A stretch of DNA of 64,000 nt from Glebionis coronaria (Eukaryota > Streptophyta > Magnoliopsida > Asterales > Asteraceae). Below, piece by piece: positions 23,583 through 36,063 of this stretch. A program made the translations under genes and the position numbers. The notes under the pieces were generated by a model. That model saw only the letters and a program-made list of their open reading frames with translations. It did no database searches and had not been told where the DNA came from. Positions within the stretch are counted from its first letter, which is position 1. Every line of letters begins with the position of its first letter. The stretch is taken from the NCBI GenBank assembly GCA_025667525.1, contig CM046876.1:484302557-484366556 (forward strand). Reading direction: 5' to 3'.

Positions 23583-23598
23583 GCCGGCAGTGGCGCCA
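23583..23598 (-). promoter_or_regulatory. Primer binding site of element B (tRNA-Asp-like)
   Basis: Reverse-strand TGGCGCCACTGCCGG starts two bases inside the 5' LTR. From memory, plant tRNA-Asp would give TGGCGCCGTTGCCGG, so two positions differ. tRNA-Asp primers are known for Athila elements. Confidence 0.8.
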
Positions 23599-23600
23599 TT

Positions 23601-25306
23601 TGATACATTGGTTTGCTATGGGTTCAGGTTAAGTTGTCTCTCGATATCCTATCGAATTGATCTCAGCTCTAAGTAGAATGATTTGTTCTTGGTAATAAAA
23701 AAATGTTGGTTTGTTTATTTATTTTTAAACTAATAACAATTAAATGTAAATGACGTTGTGCAAATTAAAGCTTTGGAAGATTAAACTAAATTGACGAGTT
23801 AAAAGTAAGTGCTTTAAAACGTAAAGGAAAGATTAGAAAATACTTTGAAAACTAAATTGAATTAATGCTTAAAAACTTGTTCTATCGGAATATCGAAAAT
23901 TATTTCTATCGGAATGTAAGAAAGTCAAAAGCATCGGAATGTCACAAAATGGTCCATCGGAATGTCCTTGTTAATCACCATCGAAATAATCAAAAACCAA
24001 TCCGTCGCAATGATGCTATCGGAAAGATCTAGATCGGAATGCCAAAAATGCTTCTGTCGCAATGACTTACTATCGGAATATGGTAAACAAAAATTGGCCA
24101 GAGTTTCGACTTAATAAAGGACCTAAACCCCGTCGGAATGTGCGATCGCAATATGCGATCGCATCCAGATCGGAATAGGGGGAACTACCACCAGATCGCA
24201 AAGTAAAACCCTCTTGGGTTATTGCGATCTAACCAGTGAAGCTGTCGGAATATGTTAAAACCCTTGTATTGCGATGGAAGGAAGGCAGTTCCGAAATTGG
24301 CGGTAACTAAAATTTCAACAAGCATACACAATAAGCCACCTTAACCGGAACTTTAAACAACTCAAAAAGCTTAAATTTGACAACTTTTGAAAACGTAAAC
24401 CATGAACTTAATGAAAAGAACTTTTGAAAGACTAAAACTTATATGAAATCCGAAAATAATAAGCTTGAACAAGGAATAGGCCAATAAGCATGGAGATCTT
24501 ATAACCTATTCGTGAGAGAGCTTAAAGAAAAACAAGAAAAATCAAACTTTTAACACGAGCTCATTCACCAAATACAAACCGTATGAAGTGATACAATCGG
24601 ATCAAAGACTTTGACAAATCAAGAAAAGTAGAAGAAAATTAAAGAACTTGAAAACTTAACTTGATTGAGATTAATGAAATTCAAAATACAAGGATTAAAG
24701 AAAGCTTAAATTTGAAAGATGAAAACAAAGAGAAAGTTTAGTGAGAGAAAGTATGGAACTTTCTCTCTCTAAAAACTAGAGAAAATGAAAAACTAAACTA
24801 GGACTAACTAAGTGTGTGAAAATTTGTGAGGTAAGGCCTTTATATAGGCGTGTGTATGGGCTTTTGTATGGGCTTTGGTATCGGGCTTCTTTTCTTCTTT
24901 CTTCCTTGGTCTTCACGCTTCTTTTAAATAACCGTTTTCGACTTTGGATTTTTAGAAGTGTCGGTGAATAATTCCAACTCGTCTTATAATCTTTTGTTTA
25001 ATAGACTCGAGTTCTTCGACATATATGAATCTTCCATCCTTGGCTCTATTCTTCGATAAATCTTCAAATAGGCACAATGACTTCAAATCTTCTGCATCTC
25101 TTGGACAATAGACTTCGTCTTGAGTCTTTTTCCTCGATAAAACCCGTGTAATCCCATGTTTTCTTCAATATTCATCCGGTTGACTCTGAAAACACAATAA
25201 ACACAAAAACCACGCATAATTCCAAACAAATGATATTAAATACGTGTTTTGGTCTTGTTTTAGCCAGAAATAAGTGGTAAAAGGATGGGTGTTTTCACAC
25301 CTATCA
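23601..25306 (-). repeat. Element B 5' LTR (1706 bp)
   Basis: Near-identical to 14114-15820. Promoter TATA box at 24846-24837 on the reverse strand; motif array at about 23880-24260. TTATC duplication follows at 25307-25311. Confidence 0.93.
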
Positions 25307-25311
25307 TTATC

Positions 25312-27620
25312 AAAAATTATTTTTGGCTCAAAGATTTTTTGTCCAAATCTGTTTTTGAGACCCAAGACTCCTGATTCTAGTTGCAAGATGAAGTGAAAGC
25401 CAAGTCTTGTGAGTGGATTGAGGGTCTTGTTCAATTCTGTTGGTTACAAAGTATTCTCAAAAAAATTGATTCCCTAAGGTTTTAAAGGTTTCCTGTTTCT
25501 GATTAGTCTTAACCTACTGTAGCAAAAGCTCATGCCCAAGCTTCTGACAAAAGCTTGAGCATAAGTTCTTGTTATCTTTATTTGTATTGTCTTGGTTTGA
25601 TTTGTTCTTAGCAGGTTAATTATTTGAAGATATATTGGGGTGCTTGGGACTGCAGTAGTCCTCACCCAGCTCTCTCTACATCAACAACTCCTCACATAAG
25701 CCATAAGCCCAGCTATAAGCTGATGGGAGATGGCATTGCAGCCATAGTGGGGCCCGGATGTGGGTACCACAAGGTATAAACCTAGGCTTGAACCCTCTTC
25801 TTTATCTTAACTGTGATTTGTATGGATTTGGTGTGAAGTTGTTTGCATGATTGTACAAGATGTTGGTTCATGTTTATTCTAGTTTTTATGCATGTTAGAA
25901 GTGATTTAGATCAGTTTGATTAAGTTTTTAAGGCATTTGGTTTGATAAATTTCAAGATTCTGAATATTAAGGAGTGTTTGGATTAGGGTTTTAAGAAGAT
26001 AGTTTGACAAGCTTAGGTCTTAAAAACTTGTTTAATACATTACTTAAGTTCTTGGTAAGTGATAAATATTAGCTTGTTTCATTATTGTTAGGAAAAATCA
26101 GTTTGTATGCTTTTGTGTTTGGTAAACATATCATAAAAATCAGTAAATCCTTTTTCCGTTTATTTTAGTGTAAAATTTTCTTTGAAATTTTGTTAATTGT
26201 TAGAAGATAGGGTTACCTAGGATTTGTAATCAGTTGTGAATGACTTGGTAAGCTTGTGAGTAAGATTTTAGCATTAGAAATCCGTTTTTGTGCACATTGC
26301 ACCAGTCCACTGTTCACCAAAACCATAACAACATAGCAGTGACTGAATTAAGGGCTTTGGTGTGTGATTTTTGTTTACAAGTTGTTGTTTTTATATTTTT
26401 TGTGACTCCCCACAACCCAACTGGTGGTGGGGGTGCCAATCATTGCCTACAAAATTGAGCAAAACTCAAGTTCTAAGCAAAAAGGTGCCCAGATCCCGTA
26501 TTTCTGTGAAGACAGTGGGAACCAATTCCCACTGGTAGTGTTAGCAGTTCCCACTGCTAAGCTAACTGACAAAATCAACAAAGTGTCAACATCAGTTTTC
26601 AACTTTTTTTTGTCTTTAGTGGTCTAAAATAGGAATTAGGACTTCATTTTAGTTTCATAATTTTTCTTAATTAATTTGTGGTTTTTCTATTTAGTTTATT
26701 TTCTATTTACTGTTTATTTAGTATTTTTTAGATTTAATTGCTATTTAAATTACATTTTAATTATTCTGTTTTTGTCTTTTAGTGGCAAAACTTTATATTT
26801 TTCAGTTTTAAAAATTTTCTTAGACTTAGAAAAACATTTTAAGATTTTTAGTTTAAAAATATTTTTACTGTTCACTTTTTAAGTAATTTTTAGAATTAAT
26901 TTTAGTTTAATTAAGGTTTTATTATAATCAGTTTTGTCTTTTAGTGAAAAATATTTACTTTTTCAAACTTTTTCATTTTTCTACTGTTCATTAGAATAAA
27001 CTAGGATTTTTAAAATTGTCAAATTATTTTTAGCATTATTTTATTATTTTTTATGATTATTTTAGTTTAAAAATAGTTTTTAGTGTTTTAAAAATAGAAA
27101 AATAGTTTTGAAAATTTAGGAAAAATACTTTTTAGTCTTTAAATAATATAAGTGAGTTACTAGTTCAATAAAATAATATTTTGGGCTTTTTCTTAATTAT
27201 ATTTAATTTTAGGGCTTTAATTAGCATTTAAAATTGAATATTTAATTAATAAAAGGTTTTAAAATATATTTGTTGGATTTTTATTCTTATTTATATTATT
27301 TTAGACTTAACTTTAATTTTTAAATTGTTTTTAGCTTTAATTTTTAATTTTGTCACGTTTTACGTATTGACGTTCGCGTTTTACGTTAAATCGTCGTAGT
27401 GTAATCGTAATCGTAGCTCGTCTTTAATTTTTCTCTCTTAAACCAAAAACGTCACTAATCCAAACTTGATTTTATATAATTGGCACACTTAATCCACACA
27501 CCTCCTTCGAGAACGAACTTGGAATTTATTCGGTTTCACGTTTTTCCTAAAGCGTGCAACTTAATACTTGCCGCCCATTATACGTTGTTTTCCTAAACGC
27601 GTATTTACTACACCTATCAT
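25312..27620. repeat. Probable rest of element C's 3' LTR; boundary uncertain
   Basis: Follows B's target duplication, so it continues the sequence that B interrupted. It is AT-rich, has no recognisable gene, and ends CACCTATCA at 27620, where the copia F integrase begins. If it is all C's LTR, that LTR would be about 3.6 kb. Read from the right on the reverse strand it starts TGATAGGTGTAG, like an Athila LTR start, with a TATA-like ATATAAAA near 27475, so it may instead end in a second, reverse-oriented LTR fragment. Without C's 5' LTR I cannot decide. Confidence 0.45.
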
Positions 27621-28319
27621 TTACGAATTAGTGACCGGTTTTGGGTGTACACTGCTGTAGTTACTGCTTCTGCCCATAAAAATAAGGGAGCCTTTGCATA
27701 AATTAACATTGTTCGAGCTGCTTTCATAAGGGTGAGATTTCGCATTTCAACGACACCGTTTTGTTGTGGAGTGCGAGCAACGGATGTTTCATGAGATATG
27801 CCAACTTCTTCATTATACTTACGCAAAGTTTGATTCACAAATTCGGTTCCATTATCTGTACGAATGCGTCGGACAGTAGTGTTGAGACGCACTTGAATCA
27901 TCTTGAGAAAATCGATAATGACTTTAGGTGCCTCGTCCTTTGTTGCAAGAAATTTCACTCATGTAAACCGAGAGTAATCACCACCATGACGAGGATGTAC
28001 GTTTTACCACCAAGACTTTCAACACGCATTGGCCCGCAGAGATCCATATGCAACAAATAAAGTTTCTCTTGGTTGGTGTCTTCAGTCTTGGGTTTATATG
28101 ATTTCTTAGTGCTTTTCCCCATTGTACACGCGGAACATAAATGGTCCTTGTGAAATGTAAGTTTAGGAAGACCACGAACAAGTTCGTTTTTTGCCAAATG
28201 ATTAATAGCGTCAAAGTTAAGATGAGATAACCGTCGATGCCATAACCATGACTTAGTCTTCGATGCTTTGGAGAGAAGACATACGGGAGAAGCGGCCATC
28301 ATATCTTGTAGAGACAAAG
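27621..28319 (-). pseudogene. Element F integrase (copia type), broken
   Basis: Pre-integrase HHCC zinc finger (WLWHRRLSHLNF, then CSACTMGKS) and integrase core with all three catalytic acidic residues recognisable: LLHMDLCGP, RTDNGTEF and QQNGVVE. The reading shifts frame near 27955-27975, between the first and second catalytic residues, with a few residues lost. It breaks off at 27621 in YTQNRSLIRK, where this family normally continues towards reverse transcriptase, because an LTR element is inserted there. Confidence 0.85.
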
Positions 28320-31175
28320 TGTAACACCCCATTTTGATAAATGGAATGTCACGCGTAATTATGGTGTGTCATCAAAGCATGCAAGGTAATATGTAGTAAA
28401 ACATACATGACCATAGGGTAAACCGGAATCAAACATCGGTTCCCCAAACATAAGCCCAAAACATAATAAAGTAAATGAAATGAATGAAAGACTTATACAA
28501 ACATAAGTATATGAAGGCAAAAAGGAATAGAAGTCTATGGCAGCTTCCATCCTATGCACGTCCTCCAAATGCTCGAGTTTGTCCTAGAGTACCTGCCGTT
28601 TTGGGACATGGAAAAGAAAGTAACGGCTGAGTATAACGCTCAGTGCACGGATATACAAGCATGAAATGAATAATATAAGGATGAAAAACATATAGCAGCG
28701 GAAATGTATATGTCCTGGAAAACCTGGTTATTTCTTAGTAAAACTGGTTTTATAGTTTGAAAAGCCTTATGTTTATCTTATGAAAACTGTTTAACATATT
28801 TTACCATTAGCCAATATAGGTCATGAAAATCCACCGTGCATGAATACTTGGAGGGGTGACCTCATCATGCAAATTAGAGGGGCTGCCTCTAATTTAATAT
28901 AGTGGTTTGGGTTAGGAGGGATCAACTCCTTGTGAAGGATGCAAGGCACACACCACATTCACACTGAGTAATCTGCTGAAAAACATGTAACTAGCATGCA
29001 CCCATACGCCCCATATGATAAATATAATAATATGGCCAAAAGCTGAAGGGACGCCACGAGCAATCACTCCGCCGTGGGGAAGTCATAACACCAGTGCCTC
29101 TAGTGTTATGGTTATGGTACCTCCATAACTAGGTGAAACTGGTCATGCATGTATATGGCTTCAGGTATTCTAAATTAAACATAAGCAATCAAACATATAA
29201 ACTTATACTATGGGAAAACATTTGGCTGCATACGGGAAATCCTAATAAGGAAAGAATGTCCATACTGAAAGGACGGGAATCCGTACCTTATGTCCAGTGA
29301 ACGAAGAAGACGAACGGAAGAGAGTCCTACTTCGGTATCACTAATGCTACATAAATACATACGTGTATAAGTATCTGATTACTAAATACGTAACTGGTTT
29401 TATATCATGTCTTAGCTTATTTTATACGTTCATGTCATGTTTTACTGTTTTAAGCTTTATACTATGTTTATCTTATATTCTGTCTATTCTGATTAAGTAT
29501 TTCTTGTATTTCATGTATTATTATACTTGTTGTGTAATAATAAGTAACTTTCTAAAAATAGCAGGTTTCCTAAAATAGAAAGTTTCCAAAAATAGAAAGT
29601 TACCAAAAATAGAAAGTTTCCAAAAATAGAAAGTTTCCAAAAATAGAAAGTTTCCAAAAATAGAAAGTTTCCAAAAATAGAAAGTTTTCAAAAATAGAAT
29701 TACTGCTTAAAATAGATAAGTTTCTAAAAATAGAAAGTTTCCATAAATAGATTAGTTGCCTTAATTAAATAAGTTTCTAAAAATAGAAAGTTACCATAAA
29801 TAGATATAAACTGGTTAAATAAGCTAATTATATGAGCTTAAGTGTTTCTGATTATTATTCTAAGTCATGTTGTTATAAAGTATAGTTTATTAATTATTAC
29901 ATGTAAATTAATTAAAATATAGGTTAAAGTATTTAATTAAATATATCATGATTTTAATTAAATAATGTTAAAATACTTAGGTTAAAACATGTATTATTAG
30001 TAATTAATAATATAACCTAAGCCATGTTAATTAATTAATTATAGTCATGGTTGTTAATAATTAATTAATTATAAAGTCTAGTTAATATAAATACTTAGGT
30101 TAAAATTCATGATCTAATAATTAAATTTATAACCTAAGTCATGTTAATTAAATTAATCATGTCAAGTTTTATTAATTTAATTTTAACACATAACTAGTAG
30201 AATCATAAACCTTAAAAATAATCTATGAACCGGACCCGTAACTAAAACCATGAACCGGACCCGTAATCAACATCATACCCCAAACCAAGGTCGGGGTTTC
30301 CCCTTGTTTGCTGCTACCGTGGGACCACCATCACCATACCGAGACCATATGGTCTCGGTGGTGTTACATAAGCCAAGCCGAGACCCCTTAGGGGTTCGAT
30401 TAGGCGTCGGCTAGAACAAACACCCCTAAAAACCCTTGTTTTGATTTACCCCATAATCATAGACATGTTTTAATAATTGTTTTTAATTAATTTTTAAAAA
30501 CATCATGATTTTATGTGATTCAACAAATCTAAACGTAAAAGAAAAAGGTTAAAAAGGTTATACCGAATACGTGAATCAATTAAGGATGAACACACACGAA
30601 TCCTTTCACAACATCCAAGATCAAAATCAACTCGAACACCTCTTTTGGTGTTGTAAAAGTGGCGGCCAAAAAGGAGGAGGAAGAAGGAATTATGGTTTTT
30701 CTTATTTTCAATATTTTGTAAATAATGAACATGTTTTACCCCTTTTTCCTAGTTAGTTAATTTTGCATGGGCTAAGCCCATTTCTTCTTCCTAATTTCGT
30801 GGTATGGGGCCCATATGGGGTAAGCCGTACTTTTCTCGAGTCTAAATATTATAGTGTATTCTCGTGTTTTATCGTGTTCGTGTTTTACGTGTTCTAATTA
30901 ATTATTAACCGTGACTTAATATATTTATTCGTGTTCGTAATAAATATATATACGTAAATAATATTATCTCGTGATTAAATTACGTTCATGATTATAGTTA
31001 TTATTTGAATAATTATCGTGTGTTCATACGTAATAAATACTTATCGTGTTCTCACACGTACGTAATTACTCGTAATTCTTATACGTGATACGTAAACATG
31101 TTATAAGGGAAAGTTCTAATCCTATACGTACGATCTTAAGGGTACTATTCATGGTAAAAGCATGCGGGTTTTACA
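28320..31175 (-). repeat. Element G 3' LTR (2856 bp)
   Basis: Matches 42966-45807 throughout, apart from copy number in an internal tandem repeat. It includes a perfect 10-bp stem AAATTAGAGG (28871-28880) with CCTCTAATTT (28886-28895). The short reading frames in it (for example 29363-29578) are hydrophobic AT-rich runs, not genes. Confidence 0.9.
29565..29800. repeat. 17-18-bp tandem repeat in G's LTR
   Basis: About eight adjacent copies of AAAAATAGAAAGTTTCC followed by looser ones. The right LTR holds fewer clean copies (44205-44430), which explains part of the length difference. Confidence 0.85.
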
Positions 31176-31190
31176 ACTCTTCCCCCCTAA
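31176..31190 (-). promoter_or_regulatory. Polypurine tract of element G
   Basis: Reverse-strand TTAGGGGGGAAGAGT directly before the 3' LTR. Confidence 0.85.
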
Positions 31191-31992
31191 TAAGAATAAT
31201 TCGTCCCCAAATTATAGATAACGTAAGTGAAAGAGAAACATACCCGAATCAAACCGAGAGGGTATGTAAGATAAATGAACGTCCAGGTGACGTGGCACAA
31301 GGAACGCGGAACGTGACATGTCTTGAAAGGACATGGAACGTGACGTGACTGAAAGGACATATCTATTTGATAAGAGAAAAAAACCGGATAAGAAGTCCGG
31401 ATGAACTTGTCCGTTTCCAAGTGGCCTCCCCCTTGGAACGGTTCCTTCACAAGATCTTGACGCGAATGATAAATCTTGGTCCTCCTGACCTTGACTTGAA
31501 ATACGAAGAAGTTCTTGGTTATCAACGTAAGGTAGACCCGCTAAATTTGATCGAGGGAATAAGAATTAACGTATATGGGCAACTAAAACGTTATCGTACA
31601 AAACACTCTAACTTAACTAATAATTAGCAACGATGCGAGAGACATAAAGAAACGTAGTACGTGAAAAATTTTGAACGTGATACGTGAAACATTTTGAACG
31701 TGATACGTGGAGATATGGTGAGTGAAGTATGAGTAAACATATCGTGATCCATGATACGTGTAACATATGTTGATCATGATATGAGGAACGTGGAATGAAC
31801 ATGACATGTGAAACATATCGTGAACATAGAATATAATGGCGGTAACGCCAAACGCTACAAGGTGAGACATGGAATATGACGTGAAACGTCTTTCTGAGGA
31901 TAGGGAGTTATTCTAAACTTGGGTATGGTCTCTCAAGTTCTTGCAAAACTTCCCAGAATGAGAAAAAAGAACGTAAAATCGTAAGCCGAGAT
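31191..31992 (-). pseudogene. Element G pol C-terminal remnant
   Basis: A reverse-strand reading near 31525-31370 gives a decayed version of the Tekay-type pol end, including GGHLETDKFIRTSYPVFF, comparable to the WETE...YP-F ending of that family. The rest has no readable frame. It joins the integrase remnant at 39669 once E is removed. Confidence 0.5.
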
Positions 31993-31997
31993 ACCAT

Positions 31998-34032
31998 TAA
32001 TGTAGAGATTTTACTAGTTGAAAAGTTCGTTTCTCAGTATCTTCTCGAATTGATTTCCGGTTCAAAGTACGACTCAATTGTTTTTGGTGAAAAAGTATAT
32101 TGTTGGTTGTTTTAAAATAAATGTGCAAGACGTAAAAGTAAATGACGTTAAAGTAAATCTAACTCTAAGGCAAAGTAAATGACAAGTATTTAAAAGCGTG
32201 GCGAAAATTAAAAGGCACTAAAAGTAAATGGGCAAGTAAAGTAAATAACGCAAACTTAAATCTATCTAAGGCAAACTTAAAAAGCAACTAAAACTTAAAC
32301 TAAGGCAAGGCTAAAATGAATCTAAGGCAAGTAATCTTAAAGTGCGACTAAAGAAAAAGGCGGGAAAAATAAAGTTCGAAAATTAAAAGCAGAAAGTTAA
32401 AAACAGAAATTAAAAAGAACCTAAAAACAGCTCATCCGGAATAAACCTTCGTTCGGAATAATCACTCATCCGGAATGTCACCTTCGTTCGGAATGATTCT
32501 TCTTTACTCGGAATATTTACCAAATACCTTGATCCGGAATAAATCTTTTATCCGGAATATGTCACTTATCCAGAATAAAGTCTTGATTCGGAATACTTAA
32601 GCTTGATCCGGAATGTTGCTGATCCGGAATAAAATCCTTGATTCGGAATATATTCCGAATGAACCACCTCTTGGTTCGGAACCTTGAATCTTCCGAATGA
32701 AGGCCTTGATCCGGAATGTTTGAAGTTCCGAATGAATCACCTTTATTCGGAATATTAAATGTTCCGGATGAACAAGCTTTGGTTCGGAATATATTCCGGA
32801 TGAACTCCCTTGACTCGGAACAATTTCTTCAAACAGCCTTGATCCGGAATAATGAATATTCCGGATGAACAAAACTTTGGTTCCGAATGAACCAAACTGA
32901 TTCGGAATAGATGATGTTCCGAATGAAGCCTTTGTTCGGAATGTTCCGAATGAACTTACTGATCCGGAATAAATGATGTTCCGAATGAAGCCTTTGATTC
33001 CAGGATATGTCACTTATCTGGAATGTTTGCTTTGTTCGGGACAATCACTACACCACCTTCACTCGGAACGACTTGTTTGAAACTCTTGATCCGGAATAAA
33101 CCTGGGAATCAGTAACAACAGCGAAGAACAAGGAACAAGGAAAAAGCTACGGATCTAAACAAATATGATTAAAATCAACCAAGAGATTAAATCAAACTAA
33201 TAACAAATAATCAACTAATGATAATCTATCAAACCAAAACAATAAAACTAACAATAATAACCACAATAATCAAAACCCACTTTACTCAACAACACAAAAA
33301 CATAAACATGAACATAAACATAAAGATTAAAGATTAAAGAAAGGTAGATAGGAGATCAAACAATAAAAATAAAGATTGACAAGAATTAAAAGGAAACTTA
33401 CTTGAAATTAAAGGAATTTAAGGTGCAAGACAAGTATTTAAATTTGACAATTAAGTAAATGAAATGTATTTAAATGATAAGGTAATTAAAATTGGAAGAA
33501 CTAATTGTCACTATTAGCCAACAAGAGAAAATGAATGAAATCCTAATCTATTTATAGGGGAGGATTAGGGAGGTGCTTAGGAAGCTTCCTCCCCTCTTTC
33601 TTCTTTACTTAATTGCGTCATTAAGTCCTTGCTCTTCTTAATTCTTTGTTAATCTTCTTAATTCTTTGACTTTAACGACTTTTTCTCGGGATTTCTTTGA
33701 ACTCGTCTTGTAATTCTTCAATAAATTAGACTTGAGTTCTTCGGCTTTTAATAAACTTCCGTCTTTTGACTTCTTCTTTGATAAATCTTCAAAATTGGTC
33801 TTGGACTTCCGTTCTTTTTGCACTCTTGATTTCTTGACTTCGTCTTTCGTCTTTTTCTTCGATAAAAGCCCGTGAATGCCCGTGTTTTCTCCCTTTTTCA
33901 CATTTTCGTCCTAAATCACAACAAAAACACAAACCACGCATAATTCCGACATTTACGACATAAAATACACGTTTTGGTCCGGTTATTATTGTAATTAAGT
34001 GGTAAAAAGGATGGGTGTTTACACACCTATCA
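31998..34032 (-). repeat. Element E 3' LTR (2035 bp)
   Basis: Forward strand starts TAATGTAGAG and ends ACCTATCA; on the reverse strand it begins TGATAGGTGTG as in A and B, but its other end is TA rather than CA, confirmed by the ACCAT duplication. A TATA box (TATAAATA) lies on the reverse strand at 33556-33549. The motif array is at about 32430-33100. Confidence 0.92.
32430..33100 (-). repeat. Array of ATCCGGAAT/TTCCGAAT motifs in E's LTR (3' copy)
   Basis: More than twenty copies of CCGGAAT or TCGGAAT and their inverses, several paired as CGGAATATATTCCG palindromes. The second copy is at about 38065-38730. Protein-like frames across it (FRIK, SFGT repeats) are artefacts. Confidence 0.8.
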
Positions 34033-34046
34033 AATCCCCTACACTT
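34033..34046 (-). promoter_or_regulatory. Polypurine tract of element E
   Basis: Reverse-strand AAGTGTAGGGGATT, identical to that of A, B and D although E's coding part is quite different. Confidence 0.85.
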
Positions 34047-36036
34047 GACCATTGCAATGTCCTCATGCAATGCACTAGTTAAAAAGCACGATTACACTTT
34101 TCATCATAATCAATCCACCTTGGCCTTTATTAAAGAGATAGAAAATTATAAACATTCAAAGTAAAGAAATAAAAAACATACCTTCGGGTTTTGGAAATGT
34201 CATGAATGATCATCATCCTCAAGTTTTCACTTTCTCCAAACCAGGCTTAAAACGAGATCATTGTTATTATAAGTTAGCAAACTAACATGAACTCATGTGG
34301 GCTAATTATTTACTTAGACTCCCTTATTCCTAGGTGTATCTCTTATATTTTATTGTTGTCTTGAATGATCACGAGGATGCATTGTTGACTTATTTCGATA
34401 GTTATTAAGGCCGAAAATAAAGTGAACGATTTAATCAATAGTTAGCTAAAGGACAAAATCTTTTAAAACTGCTTCTCGGGACCTCATAAAGTTCATATCT
34501 TGGCATAACTCGCTTCGCGATTTGAGACCTTTCTCGGACCGATATTTGGCAGCGACTTCATACTTCAAATCTTGAGAGACGTTCATGAAATAATGGTCTT
34601 CTCTTCATAATAGGAATTTCTTCACTTGAAGTTTTGAGAGATTCTTCATATTTGGACCACGACTTCTTTATTTTTCTCCAATCTTTATTTGAGATTTTGA
34701 TATACAACGATCCGCCTCCTTTTTGGACTTGGATCTATTTATCCTCATACCTTGTTAGGGCCTTTTTGGATAGACTTCTCCATGACTTTTGGGGAGTTTT
34801 TGCTTTTCGTCGTGTGTCTCGATCCTTCATATTGATTTTCGATAAATGATTCTTCACATCACTTTTGGATCTTTAGCAACAAAATGTAGCCCTCATGCCT
34901 TGTTAGGACCTTTTTGGACTCGCCAATCTTCGCATCCCGCTTCAATAAGTTATGCCTTGGCTATGAACTCTAATCCATACCGAGCAACTTTTAAACGATC
35001 TTGGGCTAGAAGCTAAGTAACTTTTCAAATCGTACAACTTTATTTATTGCAGATAAATTTATTAACAAGCGATGGGAGAATAGGCTTATAATTAACTCAC
35101 ATAAATTTACGAAAGAATACCAAACTTATAATTGACTCTATCATCTCTCGTTCTCCACAGTTTAAAATCTCAAGGAATGAGACTCGTGGATGCTTAGCCT
35201 ATTAAATCAAAGTTTTGGGTTTTCGAGTCATCTATAGGATCTTGCAACTCTTAGACTTTTTCAAGTTTAGAAATCGCATTTTAAAGTTCCCTTGATAAAC
35301 AACTCTCTAGGATCAATTATAGGAACTTACGAAAAGTTCTTGTTCTTAACCCGTGAGAGTTAAGACTTTCGTGTTTTATAGCTCCCTATATAAAAGCCTA
35401 GCAAAACTTGACTTAAACACGTTAAGGATACTAGCTAGAGTAAACTTAGATAAGTAAACTCGGGTTGAGTCAAAAGATTCACAACGTTGAAAAATTAAAA
35501 CCACTTTATTAAAATTTATTCTAGTAAAGAAAGAGAATAACTATACAAAGGGAAAAACTAATAGGCCAAAATAGATCAAAAAATTTGAAAAATGTCGAAA
35601 AATTTATTTTCCGGTTAAAATGAGGACAAATACAAGGAAAAGACCACTTAACTTCGATAGAAGTCCCCCCTACACTTAATATAAACATTGTCCTCAATGT
35701 TTAAGCATGTGGGAGTAAACTCCCCTACACTTAGGACATTGTGCACTTTGTTTAAATCTTGATAAGGAAGAGACAACTAGCGAGATTCCTATTTTAATAT
35801 TGTGAAAATATAAAATAGTGAATCGAAAAGAGTTTAGGATAGAACCGGGAAGACAGATAACACAGAATCACGGGTCGTCAAAAATCATCAAGAGTGGATC
35901 ATTGAGGGCTCGAATCCCTGAATATGAGAAGAGAGGAAATAGCAAACACCAACGGGTCTCCCCTACACTTAGGATAAAGATAGCTAAAAGATAGAAACAT
36001 GGGTTGCCTCCCAAGAAGCGCTTGATTTTTGTTCAC
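34047..36036 (-). other. Element E 3' non-coding region
   Basis: No gene. Homologous to the 3' regions of A, B and D for most of its length: invariant 27-nt block (34251-34277) and stem-loop TAAACATTG/CAATGTTTA (35682-35690 with 35695-35703) flanked by polypurine-like motifs. A segment of about 250 bp (roughly 35210-35440) has no counterpart I can see in A. Confidence 0.7.
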
Positions 36037-36056
36037 CGAGTCGTGAGCCTGACTCG
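36037..36056 (-). promoter_or_regulatory. Stem-loop after stop codon of element E
   Basis: CGAGTC (36037-36042) and GACTCG (36051-36056), 8-nt loop, 7 nt beyond the stop of the coding region. Equivalent to the structure in A, B, C and D. Confidence 0.55.
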
Positions 36057-36063
36057 ACCTTGA

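Larger units (their letters stand above)
14114..25306 (-). mobile_element. Element B: complete Athila-like Ty3 retrotransposon with dead gag-pol
   Basis: An 11.19-kb element with two LTRs (1707 and 1706 bp) and a perfect TTATC duplication, read on the reverse strand: 5' LTR 23601-25306, primer site next to it, gag-pol 23381-17727, 3' non-coding region, polypurine tract 15821-15834, 3' LTR 14114-15820. The two LTRs differ at roughly 15 places by eye (about 1%), so insertion was fairly recent. gag-pol nevertheless carries at least four inactivating changes. It lies in the 3' LTR of element C. Confidence 0.95.

Noticed and set aside
29363..29578. Small hydrophobic protein with membrane-like segments (also 44009-44224)
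   Set aside because: AT-rich part of G's LTR; no start context and no similarity to a known protein, and the reading changes through the tandem repeat.
32597..33044. Frames with SFGT and FRIK repeats (also 38378-38675)
   Set aside because: Same cause as above, in the array of element E's LTRs.
33638..33901. Lysine-rich 87-residue frame (also 39269-39532)
   Set aside because: Lies in E's LTR upstream of the TATA box; the same stretch in A, B and D is not open in this way.
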